Source of the DNA: Nothopassalora personata
Lineage: Eukaryota; Ascomycota; Dothideomycetes; Mycosphaerellales; Mycosphaerellaceae
Direction of reading: 5' to 3'
Length of the DNA: 64,000 bases
Assembly (NCBI GenBank): GCA_033816765.1
Contig: CM066292.1
Location: 682,001-746,000 of the forward strand
Shown here: positions 1 to 10,380 of the stretch, piece after piece
Layout: each line of letters starts with the position of its first letter
Position numbering within the stretch: the stretch's first letter is position 1
The notes under the pieces: generated by a model
Told to the model about the DNA's origin: nothing
The model's database searches: none
What the model saw: the letters and a program-made list of their open reading frames with translations, nothing else
Program-made: the position numbers and the translations under genes

Positions 1-2255
1 TCTACACTAGGTAAGGATAATCCGTCTACCGCGATTAATTTATAACCCTCTTTCTTCTTCTAGGTAGCGATCCTATATCTTATAATAAATGATTCGGAGT
101 TAAAGTTCCCGCTTGCTCCGGAATCTATTATAGTATCTATCTTATGCCCGTTAACGATAATTTTAGTTCGAAACACTATTATCGTTAGTAATGCTTAAGC
201 CTTTTCTATATTATATAACTCCCTTTAGTCGCTTATTCCTAGGGAGTTAATCCTTTTCCCTATTTATATATAGAACGTCGTGCTTCGTGTCTCGAGGCCT
301 CCGCTTAAACCTAGCGCGAGCCTTTCTATATCTATACCTACATTCGGTAACGTTCCTAGATCTTCTACGTTTCTAAGTAGAGTACGCGTGCGTGTTACAC
401 TACGTTACGTAATTTATTCGATATAAATGTTCCTAACGGTGTAAGATATCCGGTTCCTATTATTCGGCTCCCTATCGGTAGTCGTTCTATAATAGCGGTT
501 ACTAGATTTTCATTTATTTCTATAAGTAGGTATCCCTAGGCTATACCTGGTAGGGTATCGCGTGTCTTATTAAACTTAATAGAGTGTAGTATCCTTCGTC
601 CGCCTATCTTAGGTAGAAATTCCTCATGCCTTCTTTATAGGTATACGATTATGTTATATAATTTCTTAGGTGCATTAATTGTAAAGGTTAGTTATTTATT
701 ATTATCGTTAGTATTGCTCTCTTCTCCTTCGGAGGAATCTTCTTCGCTTAATTCTTCCGGATCCTAATCTTCTTTAATAGTATCTAGCCCGGTAGTTTCT
801 TAACTTTCTTCCTATAGTTCTAGTAACTACGATCCGTTCTATCCTAGGTCTTGGTTTTCTTTATCGCTTCTATTATCGTTAGAGCAGGATTCGTCGATGT
901 CTACTTCTCGGAGCGTAGCGTTTTGCCTATACGTCGCTCCTAGGGTTCCTCTTAGTTATTAAGGCTAATACCCTACGCCTAACTTCGCGGCGTAGTAAAC
1001 TTAATACGAGTCTTAGTAATAGAATCGCTAATAAAGGCTTCTATAACTATTTCGAGACTTAGATCCAATCTCGTAGTCAACTCTTCGTGTTATTATATTA
1101 AACTGTCGTAGTTAGTTCTTCGTATTAAATGGAATAACTACTATTTACTGCCTATAGTATCCTCCTCGTCCTTCTAAGGGGTCTAGGAGAGGCGTCGTAC
1201 TTCTATTACTAGCTCTCTCCCCTACTCTCCGAGTATAGTCGGTATCTCCTTAAGATCTAACGCTGCTCTAAGATTTACTAGTTCGGGGTTGTATTATGTT
1301 AAACTGTTCGCGGCGCACTATATTCTTACCGCGGTAGTCCCTTGCTAGGTAGCTAGGTTTCCTACATCCGTAGTAAGTTCGTGTTTCTTTCGAACTCCGG
1401 AATACTCTATTCCCGTTACTGTTCCTAATCTTACGACCTTTCTCGGTAACGTCGAGTTCTCTTAGCTATAGTCCGTAGTACAGTTTGTCCCTAGGCTTAT
1501 TGTTATAGTTGTCGTAGAAGCCTCTATTACGGTTATTATAGCCTAGTGTGTATCTAGCCTTTCCGGATACTTTAGAATCGTATCGTCGTTCTATAGCTCT
1601 CTCGTAGAGCTTGTCGTTAAGATTAATCGCAACTCTAACGAGGTCGCCTAAGCTATCGATCTTCCGACCGTCCCTTATTAACTCGTCCTTAATATGCTCC
1701 TTCAGTCCTCTTCGGTATATAACTTAAAGTGCTTCGTCGTCCTAATCGGTAAGTTACGCATATTCCTAGAATTTAGCAGCATATTTGGTAGTAGATGTCT
1801 TCTAGGTTAAATACTAAATAACACGAACGGCAGTAGTAATCTCATTAGAGACACTAAAGACGCTCTTTATAGCATGCTTAAGATAGTTGTATAACCTAAA
1901 GATTCCGTCGGCATTATCTTCTCCGTTGCTATCTAGGTATTTCCTAAGGAATAGTTTAACCTAATGTTATGCTCGTCCTCTTAAAAAGGTAGTAGTAAAG
2001 ATAGGCTTAAGGTTCTTAGGCATAGAGTTAAATAAGAAGTATATGTCTATCTAAGAAACCTAAGTGTCGAACTTATCTCGGTCGCTATAGTAGTATTCTA
2101 GCTTACTAACTTTAAGGGTGTCGTTGCCTATATAAGTAGCTAAGGCATTAATAGCATCGTTTGCGGTCTAATGTCGTCGGGCTCTACTTGCTTTACTAGG
2201 GGCGGGTGTTCCCCGTTTACTCTATCGGTCTCCTATCGTAGAGGGCGTTTAAAGC
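1..2255 (-). pseudogene. Chromovirus D, protease end and gag, RIP-broken
   Basis: The segment is collinear and about 90% alike with 58081-60335, differing mostly by C/T and G/A. Read on the minus strand it gives part of the retroviral-type protease and then a Ty3/gypsy gag (capsid region and the charged stretch after it). In the copy at 59546-59800 the gag frame is open for 84 codons, with the RDGRKID and KLYERA-type motifs usual for fungal gypsy gag; here the same stretch has stops. Gag begins next to the LTR at 2256, so this is the 5' half of a minus-strand element whose pol lies outside the window. CA and TG are scarce, as expected after RIP. Confidence 0.85.
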
Positions 2256-2659
2256 TATTAGGTTTAGTATAACCTAATAATATCATAAGTTAAGAAGACA
2301 AGCTTAATCGGGTTTATTCTCGGGCCGATAGGAACTCGAGGGAGAGTAATAAAGTAGTAGCTGTCTTGTCTTATAAAGACTAAGCAGTAGTAAGGCAGAG
2401 GTTAGATTATAGTGTATTCTAAATAGTAATATTAAATAGTAAGTTAAACGCCTCGAAACTATAAGGGGTTCTTAGCGTTCCTAAATATAAAGGAGATTCG
2501 TAGATCTTGGTGATTAGTCTAATCATTCTAAGCATGAGTAGTCTAATTAGTCTAAGTATAAGCAGTCTAATCGCTCTAAGTCTAAGCGCTTAGGTAGGAT
2601 AAGTTACGTGTTCGTCTTATCGTTATAATTCTAGGGTCTATAGGAATCATTCCGTAACA
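2256..2659 (-). repeat. 5' LTR of chromovirus D
   Basis: The plus strand runs from TATTAGGTTTAG (originally TGTTAGG, TG to TA by RIP) to CCGTAACA, so the element-sense LTR is TGTTACGG...CCTAACA, 404 bp. The matching copy is 60336-60741. The first about 245 bp on the plus strand (R/U5) match all other chromovirus LTRs here; the U3 part holds short direct repeats with the core TAGTCTAAT (about 2517-2590) found only in these two copies. Confidence 0.85.
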
Positions 2660-2976
2660 CGCGCGCGCTCCTTCGCTTAGTAAAGTATTGCCTTGTTACG
2701 TATTAACCGCGCTAGGACTTCCGTAAGGTCCTCCTTATCCTTTTCGACCTTTTTCTTATACTCCTTACGAGTCTTTTTAAGAGACTCCTAGGATAGGTTT
2801 AAGCATTTACGCCTACGACGAATATACTCCGAGTACTAAAGACGGAAGTTTCCCTCTATAGTAATATAAGAAAGCCCGTTAAGAAAATAATAATCGTAGG
2901 TAAGATCTACTAGACGGCCGTGTTCGTTAATCTCCTTTACTAGCCGAAGACGATTCTTAGAAGATAAAGAAGACAT
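2660..2976 (-). pseudogene. Antisense ORF of chromovirus 3' region (partial copy)
   Basis: On the strand opposite to the element, an ATG at 2974-2976 opens a frame of about 105 codons cut at the junction at 2660. The N-terminus is MSSLSSKNRLRLVKEINE, followed by a tyrosine-rich stretch and then a Lys/Glu-rich, probably coiled-coil segment. It aligns without frameshift with the antisense frame at 46935-47456, and two TAG codons are shared, both explicable as RIP of CAG or TGG. I do not recognise the family. See the fuller copy. Confidence 0.55.
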
Positions 2977-3054
2977 CGTTACTAACTTACGAGGAGGGGC
3001 TATTATATTATCTTATATAAGCTTCGGGACGAAGCTAGACCGGAAGGGGGATAG
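2660..3054 (+). pseudogene. Chromovirus 3' region fragment, plus strand
   Basis: This piece aligns with 47130-47533 of chromovirus A, the stretch between pol and the 3' LTR. It ends in a purine-rich tract (3041-3054, GGAAGGGGGATAG), the polypurine tract, directly before the LTR at 3055. It abuts the LTR of the opposite-strand element D at 2659/2660 with no spacer, so two elements have been fused in inverted orientation, or one was inserted at the end of the other. The sense strand codes for nothing; the antisense frame is listed separately. Confidence 0.8.
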
Positions 3055-3481
3055 TATTACGGTTCGGGTTAAGCTACGACGGCATATATAGCTATTAGCC
3101 GATAAGATTATGTACGCTACACGAGATTACTCGCTTACTAGTAACTTAGTAATTTGAGATTACTCGCTTACTATTAACTTGGTAATTCGAGATTACTCGC
3201 TTACTAGTAATTAAGTAATCGGACGAAATACGACTACGAGCCTCCTTTGTATTTAGGAACGCTAAGGACCCCGTATAGTTTCGAGGCGTTTAACTTACTG
3301 TTTAATATTACTGTTTAGAATATACTATAACCTAACCTCTACATTACTACTGCTTAGTCTCTATAAAACAAGACAGCTACTACTTTATTACTCTCCCTTA
3401 ACTTCCTATCGGCCCGAGAACAAACCCGATTAAGCTTGTCTTCTTAACTTGTAATATTATTAGGTTTTACTAAACCTAATA
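3055..3481 (+). repeat. 3' LTR of a plus-strand chromovirus
   Basis: It starts TATTACGG (from TGTTACGG) right after the polypurine tract and ends AAACCTAATA (from CCTAACA), 427 bp. R/U5 (from about 3240) matches the other LTRs. The U3 carries three 33-bp tandem units beginning GAGATTACTCGC at 3123, 3156 and 3189. Confidence 0.85.
3123..3222. repeat. Three 33-bp tandem repeats in LTR U3
   Basis: Units start at 3123, 3156 and 3189 with GAGATTACTCGCTTACTA. The 3' LTR of chromovirus A has two units of the same repeat (about 47610-47670). U3 repeats of this kind often act as retrotransposon promoter elements; that role is inferred. Confidence 0.75.
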
Positions 3482-4440
3482 AGTACTAAGTTCCTAGGGT
3501 TTATTATAAGTACCACGGGAGTATTAATAGATAGACGTAGGGTAGCCGTAATTAAGGAATAGCCTACACCTAAGAGTTCCTATAAGGTTTAATTATTTCT
3601 AGAATTCTATAACTTCTACTAGCGTTTTATTAAAGGAGGCTTAAAGATCTATAACCTACTAATAGACCTATTTAAGGACTCTAAGGATACTAAGTAACAA
3701 GGTACTCTTATAGAGGCTACTTACTAGGAGTAGGCGTTATTAAGTTCTACCTTCTATCTAGCTAGGTCTAAAGGTAGTACTCTACTATCAAGAGTACTAA
3801 AGTAACTTAGTTAAATTTAATAAATCTAGATAGTATAAAGCGCTTCTCTAAAACTTAGAGCTCTTATCTATCAAATAGTTAGAATATATTTATAAAAATT
3901 AAGATTTTATAGTAAGATTACTAAGTTCAAGAAGTTAAGCTATAGAACTAAGAAGTGTAATTAAGGAGTACTAAAACTTATCTTATAGACTATAATAAGA
4001 AGAAGTATAATACATGTATAATCAGTATACTACTACTATACTACTATAGTACTTTACTACTATTACTACTACTACTACTAGTAGATAAAAAAATTGTAAT
4101 AACTATAATAATACTAAAGATTTAAAAATTACTTAGTAGCTTTATAAATAAGAGACTAATAGAGAATGCGTGTAGATTAATATATTAAGAGAGAAATACG
4201 AAGTTACGAGAAAGTAAGATAAGCTACAAGTAAGTGCCTAAGGCAACTAGGGCCTTGGTATCTAAAGAACTACTCTACTAGGATAAGTATTAAGTCTAAT
4301 AAGCATAGGCTACTCTAAGGAATATAGCTTAGCCCTAGGGTTACAGGTTACTAATAAGCTAGAAGAACTGACAATTTCGCTACCGCTGTTACTGCGAACG
4401 GAAATAATAGTGAACCGTATAGAAGAGGGATAAGGAGGGT
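3482..4440. other. RIP-degenerate relic, no recognisable coding
   Basis: AT-rich DNA with few CA/TG, no open frame and no match to other parts of the window. It includes a short ACT/ACC-type microsatellite at about 4046-4083. Probably the remains of an old transposon. RIP character fades towards 4380-4440. Confidence 0.5.
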
Positions 4441-4594
4441 ACGTGGTCTTAACATGTAACTATAAAGGAGTGCCAATCTCCATAACTCGGTCGGTAGGCA
4501 CGCATTACATTATACACCTTTCGAATTTAGAACGAGCTTCTCCTCTCACGAGAGTTGCACAAATAATATATCAAGACTATCGAGACAGGAGCCA

Positions 4595-5016
4595 TGTATC
4601 CCCCTACGACGCTTCCCTACCGAGTGTTGCCGGTTCGCAAGACTTACTCGGTAGGTAGGACCTCCAGCTATCGTAGCATACTTTCCTCTTAAGAGAACCG
4701 CGACTGACTCTGTTAGGCACTCAACGGGAAGCTGAGTATTCTTCTACGACGCTTTCCTACCGAGTGTCGCCGATTTGCAAGACTTACTCGGTAGGACCCA
4801 CAGCCATCGTAGTGTACTTCCCTCTTAAAAAGTTCGCGACTGACTTTGTTAAGCATTCCATAGGAGGCTGAGCATCCTTCTACCACGCTTCCCTACCGAA
4901 AGTTGCTATTTCGCAAGACACACTCAGCAGGACCTATGTAGCTATTGCAGCACACTTTCCTTCCTAAGAGCTTCGCGACGGACTATGATATGTATTTCAC
5001 GAGAGGCTGAGCACAA
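4595..5016. repeat. Three tandem 136-140 bp units with internal hairpins
   Basis: Unit starts are at about 4601, 4741 and 4877 (spacing 140 and 136), each opening with a version of CTACGACGCTTCCCTACCGA. Units 1 and 2 each contain an inverted pair CTACCGAGT ... ACTCGGTAG spaced about 20 nt, which can fold as a 9-bp stem; in unit 3 the stem has decayed. The array lies between the RIP relic and the promoter side of the gene at 5216. Confidence 0.8.
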
Positions 5017-5164
5017 TCTAGAGGCTGTGTACGGGTGTTGCTACTGCTTTCAATGGTAAGTCGTGCATAGGCTGTGCTCGATTGTTCGCGAACATGAAAG
5101 AGTACCTGGAGTATTCTTCCCCTACTCTGTTCTAGTCGGACCGCCATCTTCCCATCTCCTTCAG

Positions 5165-5213
5165 GCACACACACGCACACACACACGCACACAGACACAC
5201 GCACACACACACA
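5165..5213. repeat. (CA)n microsatellite upstream of the gene at 5216
   Basis: A CACACACGCACAC-type run ends 2 nt before the ATG at 5216. It is open in frame with the gene (reading His-Thr repeats), so an upstream ATG at 5063 gives a longer frame, but the repeat is better taken as 5' UTR. Confidence 0.8.
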
Positions 5214-5215
5214 CC

Positions 5216-6334
5216 ATGTCGACTGCTCGCAACTCCCGCGTTCTGGAAGAAGATGCTATATACCACCAGCTCGCCAACCGACTTCAAGCACGCGACGATG
5301 AGAGCTGCCTCACCATCCTCAAAAATTACATTGCACAGCGCACCGCTCCCGCCTGGTCCGTTGCTGTGTCTCTCTATGCCCATACCCGCTACTTTCGTGA
5401 ACGCTTCCCTCGTCAATGGGACGAGTTTCGGTCTTCTCTGGAATCCGCTGAGCAGCTCTTCTCCCTCCTCAAGCCCGTCTTCGAAAAAAAGGATGCTCAA
5501 ATAAAAATCATTGCCGCCATCGACCGCGAGTGGCCTACTTGGAACTGGAGACTGTGCCCTGGCCACCATGACTGGACCCCCGAGTACTACACCACAGCAA
5601 TGCTGAACTCGCTCCGATTTCTGGCTCTTCGCGAGCCTGACCACGAGGCTGTAGTCAACCAACTCGTAGAGACCGGCCGGAGACGGGTGGAGAATCGCAT
5701 CGGGGCATTTGGTCAGTCGCGTGCTCGATTGCTGGCCCCTGGGGACCTCGAGCAGTTGATGGAAGAGTTTAGGAGGAGAGAAGGAGAAGCGCAAAGAGCT
5801 GCCGCTGCTGCCGCTGCTGAAGCAGCCCAACCACAACCTCTGCCGCCAGACGAAGACGATCTCGAGCGCAGCATCGAGCGCGGTGTGGAGCGTCCCCCTC
5901 CTCTTCCGGAGTCCTCCTCCCCTCTCCCTACCATTGGCAACAACGGCGAAAGCCTGAGCCTCTCCCCTCCACCACCGCCACCATCCCACTCCCCATCCGC
6001 GGAGTCTACGCTGATCATCCCGTCTGGCCTCTTCGCGACTCGCTCCGCTCGGTCTTCCTCCCGCTCTCTGATCCCCCCTGGCTTCTTCTCATCTCCAATC
6101 CGTCGCCGCCCTACTCGCGATTCTGCCCTCGCCAAGGTATATCGCCGCATGTTCGAGCAGCTCGACAGGATAGAGCAACGGGATTGCGCGGCTATTAGTC
6201 GCTCTGCTCGTCCCCAGACCGATCGTCAGTGGGCTCGTTTTATGGTACTGGTTGACCGACATCAGCAGACTGTAGCGCAGATACAGCAGCATTGCAATCT
6301 CATCGCTGCGAATCCGAAGCATTGGGAGGTTTGA
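5216..6334 (+). CDS. Hypothetical protein, 372 aa, island 1
   Basis: I do not recognise the family. The ATG at 5216 (context CACC-ATG-TC, a good fungal start) was chosen over the in-frame ATG at 5063, which would add 51 residues coded largely by a CA microsatellite. Residues 1-180 look folded: helix-rich, many aromatics, with PTWNWRLCPGHHDWTPEYY near 104-122. An Ala run follows, then an acidic stretch (PPDEDDLERS), a Pro/Ser-rich linker (about 225-300) and a helical basic C-terminus ending NPKHWEV. No signal peptide or membrane segment is seen. There is no intron and no internal stop, and CA/TG are at normal levels, unlike the flanks. Codon use is GC-rich at third positions. This supports a real single-copy gene, but the role is unknown. 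Confidence 0.75.
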   Translation: MSTARNSRVLEEDAIYHQLANRLQARDDESCLTILKNYIAQRTAPAWSVAVSLYAHTRYFRERFPRQWDEFRSSLESAEQLFSLLKPVFEKKDAQIKIIAAIDREWPTWNWRLCPGHHDWTPEYYTTAMLNSLRFLALREPDHEAVVNQLVETGRRRVENRIGAFGQSRARLLAPGDLEQLMEEFRRREGEAQRAAAAAAAEAAQPQPLPPDEDDLERSIERGVERPPPLPESSSPLPTIGNNGESLSLSPPPPPPSHSPSAESTLIIPSGLFATRSARSSSRSLIPPGFFSSPIRRRPTRDSALAKVYRRMFEQLDRIEQRDCAAISRSARPQTDRQWARFMVLVDRHQQTVAQIQQHCNLIAANPKHWEV

Positions 6335-7079
6335 GATGGTTATCTTGTTATGTAGTTTGAATCGCATTCTGGTTGCTGTCTTGATGGAGACTACTTACTA
6401 CTCGCTACTTGTCTCACCTCTCGGCGAGAGTCTTTCTTTACAAGCTTTGCAACTTTGTTCTAAAGACGCTTTCGCTCCAGGGATTATCTACTATAATCGT
6501 GTCGACTAAGTAGAGGTACGAATAGCTCTATTGATATATACTGCTGGTACATTTTCCCGAGTGCTACGTCAGTAGGATTGAATACTATCGATAATTCCAG
6601 GGTGAAAAGGGTCGCGGCTGAAATACCGCAGCGTAGATGGTCAACCTTAACATCCTACGTGAAGGCCGCTAGACGGTTACGGCTCCGCAGTTATCAAAAT
6701 ATCTTCCTTTACCTTGCTAATACGTTAGTGAGAAAAGTGGGTTGAGATAGCTGTGGATCCGCATGTCATTTTGTTTTGATGTTATATTTTTTGCTGATTT
6801 TGTTTCGCCGCGCATCGTGTTGTTTGAGCGACTAGTTGCATTGTAACAACTCTCAGTGCATACTGTACCCGTTGCCAGCTCGCATTAGCTACACCTCCAA
6901 TATCGACACGACGACGACAGTGACATAGCAACACGCAGCACGCAACACGCTTTTAGAGAACAGGGCTTATGCGATTAAATATCTACAGCCGCCTATGGAT
7001 CGAACACACAACTATTATTGTATGCTGTATTAGGCGCTGTTCGATCCGCGTTGTGGTGCATGGGTGACAACGTGATGGT
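6335..7079. other. Intergenic, no gene seen
   Basis: Not RIP-saturated overall. Short RIP-like patches occur around 6480-6720. No ORF, RNA gene or repeat was supported. Confidence 0.5.
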
Positions 7080-7715
7080 GGGCTTTTGATGTTTCTGTAT
7101 GCTTGTCTGCAAAAGGTCGCTATCTTGCAACGCTTTTGGTGTTTCTGTCCACATAGGTATATAACAAAGTACTGAATTCTATATGACGCTCTTGACGGTT
7201 CTGTACGCTCGTCTGTAAGAGTGCGAAAGTGCAGAGTCGTATAGAAGTATGGTGTTCTTGAAGCACGGTCACATTGTGGATACTGGCATCAATATTTTCG
7301 ATGCATGCCCACTAAGTTTACTGTACTTGCCCTGCCACCGCCAGCTTGACGTGCGACCGTACATTATTATAGGACCATGCATTTGATGTTTCTATGCGCT
7401 CCTAGGACTACAAAGTAAAAGCACGAAGACGTGCTGCGCTTTTGATGTTTCTGTGAAGTATAGAATCGGTTGATACTTTTGATGTTTCTGCACACTCGTC
7501 TACAGAAGTACGAAATCGTGTGATGCTTTCGACTTCTGATGTTTCTATACGCTCATCTGCAAAAGTACACCATCGGGTGACGCTTTTGAGGTTTTTGTAC
7601 GTGCAGAATCATGTAATGCTTTGGATGTTACGGTACGCCTAAGTATGACAGTGCGAGATCGTGTTGTGTACAGAATCGTGTAATATTTTTGATGTTTCTG
7701 CACGCTCGTGGTCTG
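7080..7715. repeat. Degenerate minisatellite with GATGTTTCTGTACGC core
   Basis: At least eight imperfect copies of a unit of about 50-60 bp occur, with the core TTTTGATGTTTCTGTACGCTCG followed by a CTGCAAAAGT-like part; examples start near 7084, 7130, 7387, 7446, 7476, 7534, 7684. The array is interrupted at about 7250-7370. The core GTTTCTGTACG also recurs in the longer array at 35745-36930 in island 2. Confidence 0.7.
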
Positions 7716-7849
7716 CATCCCCGCGGGAGTCTCAGGTGATCGCCGGTCGCAAAGTCTCTAGTACATGACTTGCAAGCTGGTCACCTCTTAATAGTCCCCT
7801 CATCCATCCTACCGACTTCACACTTGCCGCACTCCATGCCAACCGCAAG

Positions 7850-8527
7850 ATGAAGCACATGACCGACATGACTTCTGACGGCTTCACCAACATCGACACC
7901 CTTCCCGATCCCGATCTCGAGACCACCGATCTAACCCAAACAACACTCGATTCCTGCGACGTCGAGGAACAAGACATCCCCACCGAGACTGGCCACGGTC
8001 GCATCACCGACACTGCTACGATCCCGGACGAACGCACGCGACTGTCGCCTTCTTACTAGGACGTGTCCATGACCGGTGCTTTGAAGGCGCCGGTGCAGAA
8101 GCAGAGGGAATGGGAGGTGAAGGCCATCATGCCTGAGACGTCAGCCAGCTACCTCGTCAACTGGGCGGGAACAGACCCGAACACAAATGCGCCGTATCAG
8201 CCTTCGTGGGTGCCTCGGAGATATGTGAACGAAGCTGCGGTGGACGAGTGGGAGGAGAGCAAGCCACGCCGCGCTCGCGGCGATGGAGAATGGAGGCCGT
8301 CACGATCTCAGCGCAAGCTTACGAAATGTCTGAAGAAGGAGTCGTCCGAACCGCAGGGAATCAAGCGGAAGAAGCTGGCTTCGAAACAACAAGCGGCCGA
8401 GCAGAAGAAGACGTCGAAACGACAAGCGGCCGAGCAGAAGAAGACGTCGACGACCAACACCAGCGGCAGAATGGGGCTGATCCAGAGGATGCAGCTTGAG
8501 TACGAGGCACGTGGACCAGAGGAGTGA
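7850..8527 (+). pseudogene. Chromodomain-like protein, one in-frame TAG
   Basis: One continuous reading frame of 226 codons runs from ATG 7850 to TGA 8525-8527, broken only by TAG at 8057-8059. The codon sits in TTACTAGGAC; CAG to TAG is exactly a CpA-to-TpA RIP change, and no splice pair that would remove it was found. Before the stop: an acidic, Asp/Thr-rich N-terminus (about 69 aa). After it: REWEVKAIMPETSASYLVNW and then a Trp-containing segment (PSWVPRRYV), which resembles a chromodomain (W-E-V-x-I ... Y-L-V-x-W, acidic, W-V). The C-terminus is basic with two EQKKTSKRQAA-type repeats, like a nuclear localisation tail. A shorter product from ATG 8063 would keep the chromo-like part (154 aa). 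It might bind methylated histone tails, but this is family inference only. Confidence 0.55.
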
Positions 8528-9060
8528 CGCTAGAGACTTGAGAAGGTACAGTGGACACGTGGGCAGCGAACACGACACGAATACAGCGATGTGGCGTAGC
8601 AGGAATGAGGAAATAGTACACGAGCTGGTACCTGTAGCATAGGACTGGTCTGCTGCATGCCTCTCTTGATGTCGACCTACATAGCCTCGGCTGAAAAAGA
8701 TCATTCCATTGTGCATGCGCCCATGGGAATGGAGGACTGTTGCTTGTCATGTACTTTCGTGCATCTTCGCTCTTTCCCAGCCTCTCGGGACTCGCTCGCC
8801 TTGGCCTCCGACGTCCCTACTACAGCCACTTCCCTTGGAAACCCCTTCCTCTTCTTCGTCGACTAAATGCTCTCGCTCGACCCTGGTGCTCAAGTGCAAC
8901 GTCCAAATCGAGAATGGCCATGCCGAGGATCTCGCACGGTCGTCTTTACGGACAGGGCCCAATGCCAGCAGCTTAGCTAGGCTTACTATACTGGATTACG
9001 AGTACCTGCTTGGACCCGTGTGCTAGGCAATGTACCGGTCCTTCGAGAGGGCTATTGTCT
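8528..9060. other. Intergenic, no supported gene
   Basis: Several short overlapping frames exist on both strands, none with clear coding character or a recognisable motif. The sequence is not RIP-saturated. RIP-like composition begins at about 9140. Confidence 0.45.
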
Positions 9061-9080
9061 TGTTAAGATCGTACTTCTAC

Positions 9081-9134
9081 CTCCAAGGTTAGAGGTGTAG
9101 AGACTCGGAGTTCTCTACACCTCTAACCTTGGAG
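9081..9134. repeat. Perfect 23-bp inverted repeat with 8-nt loop
   Basis: The arms 9081-9103 (CTCCAAGGTTAGAGG...) and 9112-9134 are exact reverse complements, with the loop CTCGGAGT. It lies at the edge between the little-mutated island and RIP-saturated DNA. It could be a fold-back element end or a transcription terminator hairpin; there is no poly-T run after it. Confidence 0.85.
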
Positions 9135-9465
9135 TAACTTTTAGTGTAAGAAGAAGGCTTGACCTAATAATCCGGCAATCGTACGTGCTACTTAAGAAGC
9201 TTACGAGGCACTAGGATCCGGACATTCGATTAGAGTTCGGTAGCTCGGTCCTGTAGTATAACATCTAGCCCCTACACGTCTTTTACCTAGCTCGCTACTT
9301 AAACATATACTAATTAGCTAGTGTCCTAGTCTACATAGCTCTTTTAAGCCTTACAAAACCTTAGAAGCCGTAAGAAAGCGGCTAATTATAGAACGTAAGG
9401 GAATATCGTTACGCTGTATAGGAAAGGCTACTATACGATAACAACAAGTCGACTTACACTCGAAG

Positions 9466-10160
9466 TAGATAGGTTATAGGTCCGTGCCCGTATATAAGCT
9501 AGTTATATATAGCGGTCTTCCTTCCTTCGAAGACCTTCTATAATTAAGACACGTACTATATATTAAGTAGTTACACGCTATCTAGTACTTCAGTATGATC
9601 TACGTTCCTTATCTTACTAACGCTATAATTACCTAATACTTAAGAAGTAGGTAGTAAGCGATACGTATAGACATTACTAAAGCCGACTAGCGACGTAACT
9701 CGAGACCTACGACCTAGTAAATATAGTTAGTAAGCAGTAAGAACACGATTATATAAAAGCTAGTATAGCAATCGGTATACCTTAGTAAGATACCTTTGCG
9801 ATTATAGAGGCCTTTAATAACCTATACGGCTAGGACGAGAACGGCGAAGTAGCAGTTCTAAGCATACCGACATCTAAAGACCTATAACGCCCGAGAAGGA
9901 GGACTAAGGTACCTATACCTACTCCTATACGTATACTAATATCTAATATATATAAAAACGCCTTAGAAGCGGATTAGATAAATAGACTATAAATAACACT
10001 ACCTATAAAAGGTAGGAGGTACGGTAGCCATACTATATAAATAAATAATACTTAATATATAGTATATACGTTTTTTGTCGTTTCTATAAAGGTAGAAGAA
10101 AGGCAGCTATATATATCTAGCTTATATACGGGCACGGAGTTATAACCTATTTACTTTAAA
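9466..10160. mobile_element. Fold-back (MITE-like) relic with about 100-bp inverted ends
   Basis: The left end 9466-9565 (TAGGTTATAGGTCCGTGCCC...) matches the reverse complement of about 10050-10155: about 55 nearly identical bases at the tip and a shared ACTATATATTAAGTA further in. The interior of about 500 bp is of unknown content. Ends this long suggest a non-autonomous DNA element or foldback. RIP has altered both arms. Confidence 0.5.
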
Positions 10161-10274
10161 TATAACTGCTAATATAAGAGCTTAGATTACTTAGGTAGAT
10201 AAATAGATAGCGTTACTTAGAACGTAGACACTTACCTACCTAGTATAGCGTATAAGAGGCACGTTAGGGTAACT

Positions 10275-10380
10275 TAAAGTAAATAAGTCCGTACCTATAT
10301 ATAAGCTAGTTATATATAGCGGTCTCGGTTGCTTTATAGACCTTATATAATTAAGACACGTACTATATATTAAGTCTACC
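10275..10380 (+). repeat. Second copy of the MITE-like left end
   Basis: AGTCCGTACCTATATATAAG and the following bases repeat the left arm of the element at 9466 (ending ACTATATATTAAG), in direct orientation. Probably the end of a second copy whose other arm was not found. Confidence 0.5.

Noticed and set aside
4443..4658. 71-codon plus-strand ORF
   Set aside because: It runs across the start of the tandem repeat and has no conserved motif; repeat units 2 and 3 do not keep the frame.
5063..5215. N-terminal extension of the gene at 5216
   Set aside because: Much of it is a His-Thr run coded by a CA microsatellite; the ATG at 5216 has the better context.
5132..5989. 285-codon minus-strand ORF opposite the gene at 5216
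   Set aside because: Shadow of a GC-rich gene. Its C-terminus is the microsatellite read as Cys-Val.
8300..8962. Several overlapping ORFs on both strands
   Set aside because: No motif; those before 8527 are shadows of the chromo-like gene, those after it overlap each other in all frames.
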